From Acidobacteriota bacterium (GTDB lineage: Bacteria > Acidobacteriota > Vicinamibacteria > Vicinamibacterales > UBA8438), in the NCBI GenBank assembly GCA_011523485.1, contig WTGR01000302.1, positions 1 to 14,868 on the forward strand: a stretch of 14,868 nucleotides of DNA, given 5' to 3'. Shown one piece after another: positions 8,211-14,729 of this stretch. The position numbers were made by a program, and so were the translations under genes. Position 1 is the stretch's first letter; the number at the start of each line of letters is the position of its first letter. The notes below the pieces were generated by a model, which did no database searches, was not told the DNA's origin, and worked only from the letters and a program-made list of their open reading frames with translations.

Positions 8211-9209
8211 GTGACGGATGCAACGGCAGTACTCGTTCCAAATGGCGGCAAACGGCTTCCTGGTCTGCAAGCCCGGGACGGCGAGGCCATTCCCGCCGTA
8301 CTCCAGCAGGCAGGCACGGCCGCCGTGCTCGCTACCCACGAGTTCTTCCACGCTCGGGTCACGAACCCGCACACTCGTCGGGCTTACGGCCGCTGGATCA
8401 GCCGCTTCCTCCACGACTTGGAGGTCGCCGGCATCGCGCTACGCAACCTGTCGCCCGGAGTCGCCGGGCGCTGGATTGAGGAGCTGCCGGTCGGGCCGAT
8501 GTCCAAGAACCAGGCGCTGACGGCCCTGCGTCACTTCGCCGACCTGCTCGTTACCCGACACGTCGTCGACGCGAATCCATTTCAGTCCGTCCGGCGCCAG
8601 AGGTTCACGGTGGTCGAGGGGCGCACGCCAGAGATCACCGTCACGCAGATCCAGGACCTTCTGCGGTCCATCGACACGTCGAGCGTCCGCGGACTACGCG
8701 ACCGCGCGGTCATCGGAACTCTGACCTACACCGGCGCCCGAGTGGGCGCGGTGGCGCGTCTCCGGCTACGGGACCTTCAGGACTCCGCGCGCGGCCGCGT
8801 GGTCCGGCTGCACGAGAAGTTCGGCAAGCAGCGCGAGATCCCGGTCCGTTGGAATCTCGGGAACTGGCTCGACGAGTACGTGGGGACGGCTGGGCTAACC
8901 GACGTGCCCAAGACGGGTCCTCTGTTTCGGTCGCTGGACATCCGGAACAGGTCGCGCCTCAGCGCGGCGCCGTTCGTGCCGCAACGAATTCGGGCCATGC
9001 TGAAGACGCGCTTGAAGCACGCGGGCCTCCCGATCACCATCCGGCCGCACTCGTTCCGGGTCTTCGTCGTCACCGATCTGCTTGCACAGGACGTGCCCCT
9101 CGAGGACGTCCAGTACCTCGCCGGCCACAGCAACCCGCAGACCACCCAGGTCTACGACCGTCGCCGCCGTGCGGTCACGCGGGACATCGTCGACCGGATT
9201 TCCGCCTGA
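8211..9209 (+). CDS. tyrosine recombinase / site-specific integrase
   Basis: 332-aa phage-integrase-type tyrosine recombinase that cuts and rejoins DNA through a 3'-phosphotyrosyl intermediate. The N-terminal SAM-like core-binding domain is at about 40-125 (TNPHTRRAYGRWISRFLHDL). In the catalytic domain the residues are all present: R177 in YTGARVGAVARL, K203 (or K206) in LHEKFGKQREIPV, H280 and R283 in RPHSFRVFVVTDLL, H306 in LAGHSNPQTTQ and nucleophile Y315 in QVYDRRRR. The start is GTG with GGGAGG seven bases upstream; no better ATG lies nearby. It appears intact and stands alone, without an excisionase or relaxase beside it. No complete tRNA or obvious att core abuts it. An 11-bp inverted repeat lies on either side. 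It may be a mobile-element integrase or a domesticated single gene. Confidence 0.95.
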   Translation: MTDATAVLVPNGGKRLPGLQARDGEAIPAVLQQAGTAAVLATHEFFHARVTNPHTRRAYGRWISRFLHDLEVAGIALRNLSPGVAGRWIEELPVGPMSKNQALTALRHFADLLVTRHVVDANPFQSVRRQRFTVVEGRTPEITVTQIQDLLRSIDTSSVRGLRDRAVIGTLTYTGARVGAVARLRLRDLQDSARGRVVRLHEKFGKQREIPVRWNLGNWLDEYVGTAGLTDVPKTGPLFRSLDIRNRSRLSAAPFVPQRIRAMLKTRLKHAGLPITIRPHSFRVFVVTDLLAQDVPLEDVQYLAGHSNPQTTQVYDRRRRAVTRDIVDRISA

Positions 9210-9795
9210 GCGGTCGCCCTCGTTCGCCTCTCGAGCTGCGGACCCAGCGGACCCCGGCCAGCACCGCGCTTCCGCAGGGGTGGTGACGCGTGTTCCTGGC
9301 CACCGGAGCGTCGGCTTCGCGGCGTCCCAACAGTTCCCAGGGGGCTGCCCCGCTGGCGGTCACTTGAGCCCCATCAAGGTCGCCGATCGCCGCTCAAATG
9401 GCGGCAGTCTGCTGCCGCAATCCAGGAGCCGCCCCCCAGGAACGACGCCATGACCGATGTCGTCGCCATCCCCGGTTGACCGGCACCGGCATCGACAGCG
9501 ACAGGCAGACGCCTCGCAGACCCTCCGCGCCAAGCCCCCGGGGGGAACACGAGCCGCACGGAATCGCACGCCGGTCCGTACGCTACCGCGTGGACGCGGG
9601 TCGGCGGCCGCGGACGTCGTCGCTTGACATGGGCGATAACCGTCTGTATCGCACTCTCCTGGCTGCTGCTCGCCGACCCAGTTCCGCGGCCAACAGGAAG
9701 CACTTGCTTGGAGCCGTAGCCGCTAGCCCCGCACTGTCCTTGCAGCCACAAAGGACGCTCACCGGTGACCTCGCGGCGACAATCGCTACCGCATT
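9210..9795. other. intergenic region without a convincing gene
   Basis: 586 bp between the integrase and the convergent secreted-protein gene. Open frames here are short or antisense-like and carry no recognisable motif. Visible structure: hairpin GCGGCAG-TCTG-CTGCCGC at 9401-9418, hairpin GTCCTT-N9-AAGGAC at 9736-9756, and the perfect palindrome TCACCGGTGA at 9759-9768. None has a T-run, though the latter two lie just past the minus-strand gene stop and could help end its transcription. A perfect -35 (TTGACA, 9624-9629) with a poor -10 is also present. Confidence 0.6.
9635..9645 (-). repeat. inverted repeat AGACGGTTATC, right copy
   Basis: Reverse complement of the left copy (gataaccgtct on the plus strand), 426 bp after the integrase stop. 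It overlaps the spacer of a TTGACA-N17-TATCGC promoter-like arrangement (9624-9652), which points right but has no plus-strand gene nearby to serve. Confidence 0.35.
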
Positions 9796-11481
9796 TCAGC
9801 ATCCTGCCTGTGCTGTAGACCGCGACGCCGGCGGACAACGCGTGAAGTCGGCATCGAACGGCACGTCCAGCCTCTGCAAACGATCCAGCGCTTCGCTACC
9901 GACGTCGAGTCTACCCATAAGTCCGTCGACGAACTGGGCCGCAACGCGATATATGGTGAAGGTATACGTAAAGGTATTTCCTCGATTCCCCCTCACCGGA
10001 TAGGTAATCGTGCAGTACGGAGCCCCGCCATCCGGAGATCCCATGGTTCTTGCTATCTCGGGCATTTCGGAAAAAATGTCGCTGTCGGTGGGATTGCATC
10101 CGTAACCGATGCTTGTGCTTGTGCCAACTCCCGTCAGGGACGGCGTGCATCTATCGTAGTTGTCGCGGCCGCGGGTGTCCTTGAAGTGACCGATGATGTA
10201 CGTGGGCGTGTCCATGGATAGCCCACAGTAACCCCCCGCCGACATCCCGGGTTCGAGAGACACATGCAACACGTAGCGTCCGACGGTATCGTCGAAGCCA
10301 CTCACCTCCACGAAGCACCTCCCGGGAGACACCCGCTCCTGAATCCGGAAGTTGAGCCCGTCGCCGCCATCGTCATCGCTGACGCCATCCTCCCACCCGC
10401 AATCGCCGGTGAGGACGCCCATGGCATCCATGTCGCCCCTCGTCTCAACCGTCAACGTCCCCGTCGCCTCGACTTCAATGCTGAAGACATCGGTGTCCCC
10501 CGCGACCTCCAGCTCCCCACGCGTGGACGACCCCGCTCTGATCGGAGTTGCCGTGTTCACGCTGTCACCGTGATCGTCGCTGGGCACCGCAGCCGGACCG
10601 CGCGACCCGGCAGCCACCGGCGCGGCCACATCGGCCGAGCGTCCCGTCAGACCGGACGGCGAACGTAGCGCGGGCAGACGAATCTCCGCCAGACGGCGAA
10701 ACACCCCGTTCGGAAACTGCTGCAGATACGCCTCGAAGTCCGCGGGGTCCGTGCTGTTCATGATTGACCGCCAGAACTCCAGCTCCGCGCTCTCGGCACT
10801 GCCTGCCGCCGACTGACCCGCCGGTGCCGCCGGCTGCCTTGCGGAATCCGCGGCCGCGGATTCCGCTCCAGTCCGGTCCCGGAACGTCGGCTGGCCCGCC
10901 ACCGACGAACGTAGCGATGCCGCCGACGCCCCGTCCAGATAACCCGTCGGCCGCACACCCCGGGACGTCTGCCATCTCCGAATCGCCGCGCGCGTCCGCG
11001 GACCGAACAGACCGTCCACACCGCCAGGGTCGAAGCCCGTGGTCTCGAGCCGCTCCTGAATCTGACGACGCGCCGCGCGGTCAAGACCCAGACCCTCCTC
11101 CACCACCGGGCCGTTGCAGCCCCACACTCGAACGATGCAACCCGATCCGCCGCCGCGCGAACGGCATTCCGACAGCGCCGCCTGTCGCGCCCCGGCCGCC
11201 GAGCCATACGATTCCGCCCAGCCCACGGCCGTGCTGTCGGCGTCCTGATCGGCCGCGTAGGCCGCACACCGACCGAACGTCAGCACCACGGAACACCCCG
11301 CACCGCACTCCCGCAGCGCGCGTCCCTGCGCCTCTGCAACCGTTTCGTAGTCCACCGCCCAACCGTACTGGTCGCCTTGACGTTCGTCGATCGCCAGCGC
11401 GCCGACCGGCGTCTGCGCGCCGGCGTACGCTGGTGCGCACAACAAGATACAGAGCAGCCAAACCGATACAAGCGACTTCAT
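9796..11481 (-). CDS. secreted multidomain protein: DUF4189-like, peptidoglycan-binding, FPNGVF module, PPC-like
   Basis: 561-aa exported protein of unknown function. The signal peptide is MKSLVSVWLLCILLCAPAYA, cleaved near AYA-GAQ. Residues 25-125 contain two DUF4189-like repeats (YGWAVDYETVAEAQGRAL..CG..C and VGWAESYGSAAGARQAAL..C). At 136-192 is a peptidoglycan-binding type-1 fold (IQERLETTGFDPGGVDGLFG, then TRAAIRRWQ). A low-complexity Ala/Ser/Gln linker occupies 193-233. The module FWRSIMNSTDPADFEAYLQQ followed by FPNGVF is at 236-261. A PPC-like beta domain is at 300-408 (GDTDVFSIEVEATGTLTVET). The Cys-containing C-terminal 150 residues are unfamiliar. The start is the ATG with AAGG nine bases upstream. 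The layout suggests a cell-wall-associated periplasmic or surface protein. The downstream paralogue shares the module, signal-peptide end and upstream DNA. Confidence 0.88.
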   Translation of the reverse strand: MKSLVSVWLLCILLCAPAYAGAQTPVGALAIDERQGDQYGWAVDYETVAEAQGRALRECGAGCSVVLTFGRCAAYAADQDADSTAVGWAESYGSAAGARQAALSECRSRGGGSGCIVRVWGCNGPVVEEGLGLDRAARRQIQERLETTGFDPGGVDGLFGPRTRAAIRRWQTSRGVRPTGYLDGASAASLRSSVAGQPTFRDRTGAESAAADSARQPAAPAGQSAAGSAESAELEFWRSIMNSTDPADFEAYLQQFPNGVFRRLAEIRLPALRSPSGLTGRSADVAAPVAAGSRGPAAVPSDDHGDSVNTATPIRAGSSTRGELEVAGDTDVFSIEVEATGTLTVETRGDMDAMGVLTGDCGWEDGVSDDDGGDGLNFRIQERVSPGRCFVEVSGFDDTVGRYVLHVSLEPGMSAGGYCGLSMDTPTYIIGHFKDTRGRDNYDRCTPSLTGVGTSTSIGYGCNPTDSDIFSEMPEIARTMGSPDGGAPYCTITYPVRGNRGNTFTYTFTIYRVAAQFVDGLMGRLDVGSEALDRLQRLDVPFDADFTRCPPASRSTAQAGC

Positions 11482-11705
11482 CTGTGTTTCCCTTCCCCCG
11501 ATGGCCAGTACCGCTCAGGCGCCGCGGCCAGAATGCCGAGGAGACCATGGTGCGCCGCCATCGGCCCTTGAAGGAGATTGGTCCGACCAGATCGGACTGT
11601 GGACGTCGCCGATGGCCCGTTGTTTGCCGGGCTGGCTTCAGAACCCAGCCCGGGGGCGTTCGTACGCCGGTCTGCGCCGGCCTCGAGAGGAGAGCCCTCT
11701 CCACG
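11482..11705. promoter_or_regulatory. region between the two secreted paralogues: leader, palindrome and hairpin
   Basis: 224 bp. The 100 bases next to the 561-aa gene align with the bases upstream of the paralogue at 12260 (shared blocks include CATCTGTG, CCCCCGA, AGAAT.C and CTTGAAGG on the plus strand), so promoter and leader were duplicated with the genes. Further on is the perfect inverted repeat GTCCGA-CCAGA-TCGGAC at 11581-11597, a possible operator. The strong hairpin at 11627-11653 is listed separately. Confidence 0.5.
11627..11653 (-). terminator. strong hairpin after the 184-aa secreted-protein gene
   Basis: Perfect 9-bp stem CCGGGCTGG / CCAGCCCGG with a 9-base loop, 52 bases beyond the minus-strand stop at 11706. 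The following minus-strand bases (CAAACAACG) are not T-rich. It is therefore not a textbook intrinsic terminator, but it may block or pause transcription between the two paralogues. Confidence 0.4.
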
Positions 11706-12260
11706 TCAGTTTGGGTTACGAGTGGGCACACTTATTCTGAGCTCGGTTGTGCCGTCGACCCCACAAGCTTGTGGGCGCGGGCAGGTATATTCACCTTCGT
11801 GGAAGTTTGCCGGGCATGCGACTATGTAAGTCATTTCATCGGAGCAGTAGACCGAGCCGACGCACATGGCCGGCATGGCCGGCTCTGGCAAATATCTCAC
11901 AGTAGCGGGAAAACCAGGCAGATACTCGCAGATCATTCCCGCCAATAGCGATTTGCGTCTCGTCCGTGCGGCCGAAGTGGCGGTCCCCGACGACGGCGAA
12001 GTCCCCCTGTCTGCCGGCGTGCTCAACGTCGCCAGGCGAGCCTGAGCCAGCGCGCGGAACACCCCGTTCGGAAACTGTTCCAGATACGCTTCGAACTCCG
12101 CTGGATTCGTGCTGCTCTGGATCGTTTCCCAGAACACGGCTTCCACCGCTCCGGCATCCGCGGCTGTGGTGCCTGCCGAGGCCGGCGTCTGCGCGCCGGC
12201 GCCCGCCGCAGCGCAGAGGGAGATGCAAAGCACCGCCCAGGACCAAACAAGCGCCCTCAT
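11706..12260 (-). CDS. secreted Cys-rich protein with FPNGVF module (paralogue of 9796-11481 product)
   Basis: 184-aa exported protein of unknown function. The signal peptide is about residues 1-23 (MRALVWSWAVLCISLCAAAG), followed by the same AGAQTP cleavage-region sequence as the neighbouring 561-aa protein. Residues 43-77 are the shared module FWETIQSSTNPAEFEAYLEQ then FPNGVFRALAQARL. The C-terminal half (111-166) contains six cysteines (111, 133, 139, 149, 160, 166), enough for three disulfides in the periplasm or outside. The frame is open upstream to 12359, but the ATG at 12260 is preferred because it starts a signal peptide and has AAGGA five bases before it. It lacks the DUF4189, peptidoglycan-binding and PPC parts of its neighbour. 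The shared module is one I associate with bacterial proteins that also carry caspase-like or SUMF1 domains, but no such domain is here. Confidence 0.8.
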   Translation of the reverse strand: MRALVWSWAVLCISLCAAAGAGAQTPASAGTTAADAGAVEAVFWETIQSSTNPAEFEAYLEQFPNGVFRALAQARLATLSTPADRGTSPSSGTATSAARTRRKSLLAGMICEYLPGFPATVRYLPEPAMPAMCVGSVYCSDEMTYIVACPANFHEGEYTCPRPQACGVDGTTELRISVPTRNPN

Positions 12261-12355
12261 CTGTGTCCTTCCCTCCCCCGAGACGTATGTCGCTCGGCCG
12301 CCGCCGCCAAGAATCCGCGGAGCCACGAGACCCCGACCATTGGAGCTTGAAGGGT

Positions 12356-12718
12356 TCATTTGTACCAGAAGCGCAGTTCCATGTCTCTACCAGAATTGGT
12401 AGTGTCGGAAAGAAAGCGGACCGGGAGCGGGACCGGCAACCGGCGTGCCGGCGGCGTGCCTCGAAACGCTTTCCATGAGCCGACGTCCCGGGTCTCTACA
12501 TCGGCCGCGCCAGCAAGACAGGCAGCTATATCCGAAGCCGTCTCCGTCACGGAGAATTCCCTCGCGAGCGATTCGGCACAATTCGCACTTGGCTGTGCAG
12601 GGGCCGTCGACGACTCGGCGACGGTCGGGCGCTCCTCGGTCACCGCCGCCAGCCCCTGGTCCGCCCGCCGCGCGCGGCGGCTCCGCTTGCGTAGCATTCG
12701 GACAATCGAACCGCCCAC
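12356..12718 (-). CDS. possible small hypothetical protein (weak)
   Basis: Open frame of 120 codons from a GTG, on the same strand and 95 bp upstream of the 184-aa secreted-protein gene. The central part has strongly GC-rich third positions, and the chain ends DMELRFWYK. Against it: no Shine-Dalgarno site, an Arg-rich start without a signal peptide, and overlapping open frames on the other strand. I do not recognise a family. It could be a remnant or noncoding. Confidence 0.25.
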   Translation of the reverse strand: MGGSIVRMLRKRSRRARRADQGLAAVTEERPTVAESSTAPAQPSANCAESLAREFSVTETASDIAACLAGAADVETRDVGSWKAFRGTPPARRLPVPLPVRFLSDTTNSGRDMELRFWYK

Positions 12719-12856
12719 CGAGGATGCCGGTTAGCGTTGCGGCTACACGCATTCGGGGAGCGATAGCACAAGGCGCGCCCAATCCGCCTGCCGCGCCGCC
12801 GCGCGCGCTCCGGCCGCATCGACAACGACCGCACCCGGAACGGCTCGTACGCGTGC
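12719..12856. other. upstream flank of the toxin-antitoxin operon, no gene seen
   Basis: 138 bp of very GC-rich sequence with runs of CGCG and CCGCC. No gene with motif support, start site and ribosome-binding site is visible. It probably holds the upstream part of the vapBC promoter, although no clear -35 hexamer stands out. Confidence 0.4.
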
Positions 12857-12883
12857 GTTATCATCCTAGAGCACGGTGATAAC
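12857..12883 (+). promoter_or_regulatory. palindromic operator GTTATCA-N13-TGATAAC before the antitoxin
   Basis: A perfect 7-bp inverted repeat (12857-12863 and 12877-12883) whose half-site centres are 20 bp apart, two helical turns. It ends directly against the antitoxin ATG at 12884. Ribbon-helix-helix antitoxins usually bind such repeats over their own promoter. TATCAT (12859-12864) inside the left half could serve as a -10. No good Shine-Dalgarno site is present (only GGTG), so the palindrome would cover both promoter and translation start. Confidence 0.65.
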
Positions 12884-13111
12884 ATGATTCGGACGCAGAT
12901 CTCGGTCGACGAAGAGCTGTACGAGCGAGCCAGGAAGTTGGCGAAGCGACAGGGCATCTCGCTGGCCGAGCTGTGCCGGCGAGGCTTGCGGGAAGCAGTA
13001 TCGCGAGAGCCGAGCGACAAGCCGTGGATGGCATACGTCGGTGATCTCGACGGCCATCCGGACGACAGCGCCACGGTCGACGAGGTCGTGTACGGACGGG
13101 ACAAGCCGTGA
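12884..13111 (+). CDS. VapB-type ribbon-helix-helix antitoxin
   Basis: 75-aa antitoxin. The N-terminal ribbon-helix-helix DNA-binding fold is MIRTQISVDEELYERARKL then SLAELCRRGLREAV (residues 1-39). The C-terminal tail, with PWMAYVGDLDGHPDDSATVD and EVVYGR, is the type that wraps the toxin active site. It probably dimerises, binds the palindrome ending at its start codon and represses its own operon, with the toxin as co-repressor. The stop overlaps the toxin start as GTGA, which gives coupled production. The length and the tail ending in DEVVYGR are usual for VapB partners of PIN toxins. Confidence 0.9.
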   Translation: MIRTQISVDEELYERARKLAKRQGISLAELCRRGLREAVSREPSDKPWMAYVGDLDGHPDDSATVDEVVYGRDKP

Positions 13112-13518
13112 ACGGCCCCACGGTATTCCTCGACACCGGCATCTTCATTGCCGCCCGCAGCACCCGCGATCGCCACCACGAACAGGCGCGAACGCTCTTC
13201 GGCGGACCGCGACCGCGCTGGGTCACCTCCGTGTTGGTCTGCGCCGAGGGATACACCTGGTTCCTTCACAAGCACGGGGAAGAAGCGGCTCGGCGCTTCC
13301 GGCTCCTGCTGGACAATCTCGACGGCCTGACAATGCTGGATACCGACCCCGAGCTACGAAGCGAGACGTGGCGCATGCTGGATCGCCTGCGCGGCGCCCG
13401 CGTGACCTACGTCGATGCCTCCAGTCTGGTGCTCATGGCGCGCCACGGAATCCGGACGGTCTGGGCGACGGACCACCATCTGGGGCTGACCGGCGCCCAA
13501 ATACTCCCGCGTTCCTGA
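13108..13518 (+). CDS. VapC-type PIN-domain ribonuclease toxin
   Basis: 136-aa PIN-domain protein, expected to be a Mg-dependent endoribonuclease that cleaves structured RNA (tRNA or rRNA in known VapCs) when freed from the antitoxin. The four acidic active-site positions are visible: D9 in [11 protein letters not shown]47 in [11 protein letters not shown]103 in [12 protein letters not shown] and D122 in VWATDHHLG. The start is the GTG that overlaps the antitoxin stop. The upstream GGACGGG gives only a weak ribosome-binding site, so translational coupling is likely. The chain is intact and of normal length. A chromosomal or island-borne addiction role is equally possible. Confidence 0.9.
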   Translation: MNGPTVFLDTGIFIAARSTRDRHHEQARTLFGGPRPRWVTSVLVCAEGYTWFLHKHGEEAARRFRLLLDNLDGLTMLDTDPELRSETWRMLDRLRGARVTYVDASSLVLMARHGIRTVWATDHHLGLTGAQILPRS

Positions 13519-13546
13519 CACTCGCGACGTCGTGCCGGCCGCAACC

Positions 13547-13561
13547 GGTGGCTCGGCCACC
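13547..13561 (+). terminator. hairpin after vapC
   Basis: GGTGGC-TCG-GCCACC, a perfect 6-bp stem with a 3-base loop, 28 bases past the toxin stop. No T-run follows, so it is a weak candidate for ending the toxin-antitoxin transcript. Confidence 0.3.
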
Positions 13562-13652
13562 GCTGTCGACGAACCGGTCTACGATTGCTGGCGTTTCGGC
13601 AGACCTGATCATGTTCATCGTGACGACGCCGCCGCCGGTATCGAAGTTCACC

Positions 13653-14403
13653 ATGCGACAGACAGTCCCACGCACCGCGATGCTGCTGCTCGCTGCCCTG
13701 ACAAGGACGGCGCTGCCCACCCACGCGGAGCAGGACACCACCGCGGGGCCGTGGCAGACCTACGACACCCCGACGGCGAGTGGCGCAGCTACGCCGGCGA
13801 CATCGGCGGCAGGAAGTACTCTCCGCTCGACCAGATCGACGCAGGCAACTTCGCCGACCTGGAGCTGGTCTGGGAGTGAACGTCCGTGGACAACCGGGTC
13901 AGCAAGACGACCCCGGGGGACGGCGAGTGGCGGGCGCCGCTCAACGCCGTCGTCGAGGCGCTGGTCAAGGAGACCCCGACCTCTACCGGACCGGCCACCT
14001 GCCGAGCCCGACCGGGTTCCAGAACACGCCGCTGATGGTCGGCGGGGTTCTCTACTTCAACACGCCGCTGTCGCAGGGCGTCGCCGTCGACGCGAAGACG
14101 GGCGAGACGCTGTGGGTGTTCAACCCCAAGAGCTACGAAGAGGGCACGACCACGACGACCGGGACGTGGTGCCAGCGGGGCGTCGCCTACCGGACCGACG
14201 GCGAGGGGGACGAGCGCATCTTCTGGGACACCGGCAACGGCTACGTCGTCTGCGTGAAGGCGAAGACCGGGCGACCGTGCGCCGACTTCGGGCCCGACGG
14301 CAGCGGCATGGTCGACGCGATGGTCGGCCTCCCGCGGGCCACCCGCGGCGAGCGCGACTACCTGAACGCCCTGCTCTACGGCATCCACTCGCCGCCGATC
14401 ACG
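13653..14403 (+). pseudogene. PQQ-dependent dehydrogenase relic (frameshifted, nonsense, truncated)
   Basis: Remnant of a secreted PQQ-dependent (quinoprotein) dehydrogenase, a periplasmic beta-propeller enzyme normally about 700 aa. A signal peptide ([17 protein letters not shown]) starts at 13653 in one frame. The first propeller segment ([20 protein letters not shown] then FADLELVWE) is in a second frame. The block TPLMVGGVLYFNTPLSQGVA through CADFGPDGSGMVDAMVGLP to LLYGIHSPP is in a third. Three lesions are visible. Both frame changes fall in CCCC runs (13768-13771 and 13974-13977) and each is repaired by adding one C. An in-frame TGA stands at 13877 where the family has Trp. Homology stops near 14403, so most of the propeller is gone. 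The family identification is firm; function is lost unless the lesions are sequencing errors, and even then the 3' truncation remains. Confidence 0.85.
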
Positions 14404-14646
14404 GTCGAGCACTCAATGTCCGAGCCGGTTTGGTCCGGTCGATCCGCGTTCGTACGGTTCAGCGTTGACGACGTGGGCGTGGCCGGGCGGAACGATTTGG
14501 GCCCCGGGAATTGACAGCCAAAGTGACAGCCTACCGAGCGGAAATCGACGTGATCGCTGGAAGCCACCGGAAGCGGAGATCGGCGATTTCCTTAGCAAGA
14601 CGGCCGATCCGGACCTCGACGGATACCGCTGGAACGACCTGAATCG
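14404..14646. other. non-coding junction between dehydrogenase relic and tRNA fragment
   Basis: 243 bp without a recognisable gene. It contains a direct repeat TGACAGC at 14512-14518 and 14524-14530, two copies with a 12-bp period, of the kind seen as integrase arm-type sites near attachment sites. The dehydrogenase similarity ends at the left edge, which suggests that the breakpoint of an insertion or deletion lies here. Confidence 0.4.
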
Positions 14647-14693
14647 GACTGAAAATCATGGTGTCGCCAGTTCGATTCTGGCCCTCGGCACCA
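14647..14693 (+). tRNA. tRNA-Phe-like 3' half (partial; probable att site)
   Basis: Only the 3' half of a tRNA is present. The anticodon loop is CTGAAAA (14649-14655, anticodon GAA), followed by a 5-base variable loop GTGTC and a perfect T-arm GCCAG-TTCGATT-CTGGC (14666-14682). The 3' acceptor strand CCTCGGC, discriminator A and encoded CCA end at 14693. The 5' half is absent: no GCCGAGG acceptor strand or D-arm lies upstream, and the anticodon stem pairs for only two base pairs before it breaks. This is the footprint left at one end of an element that integrated into the 3' part of a tRNA gene. Confidence 0.75.
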
Positions 14694-14729
14694 CCTTGAC
14701 CTGCCGAGAACTCGCCTGTCGGCTCCGGG

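Noticed and set aside
7960..8241. 93-codon minus-strand frame beginning near 8241
   Set aside because: It overlaps the start of the oxygenase and the integrase leader, has no motif, and its internal start lacks a ribosome-binding site.
9624..9652. Sigma-70-like promoter TTGACA-N17-TATCGC pointing right
   Set aside because: The -35 is perfect but the -10 is poor and no plus-strand gene follows for more than 3 kb. An antisense or small RNA cannot be supported from sequence alone.
13041..14468. 475-codon plus-strand frame over vapC and the dehydrogenase relic
   Set aside because: It reads vapC out of frame and most of the dehydrogenase in the wrong frame. Only the short signal-peptide part near 13653 is meaningful.
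14600..14693. Complete tRNA gene
   Set aside because: No 5' acceptor strand, D-arm or full anticodon stem can be formed upstream of 14647. Only the 3' half is present.
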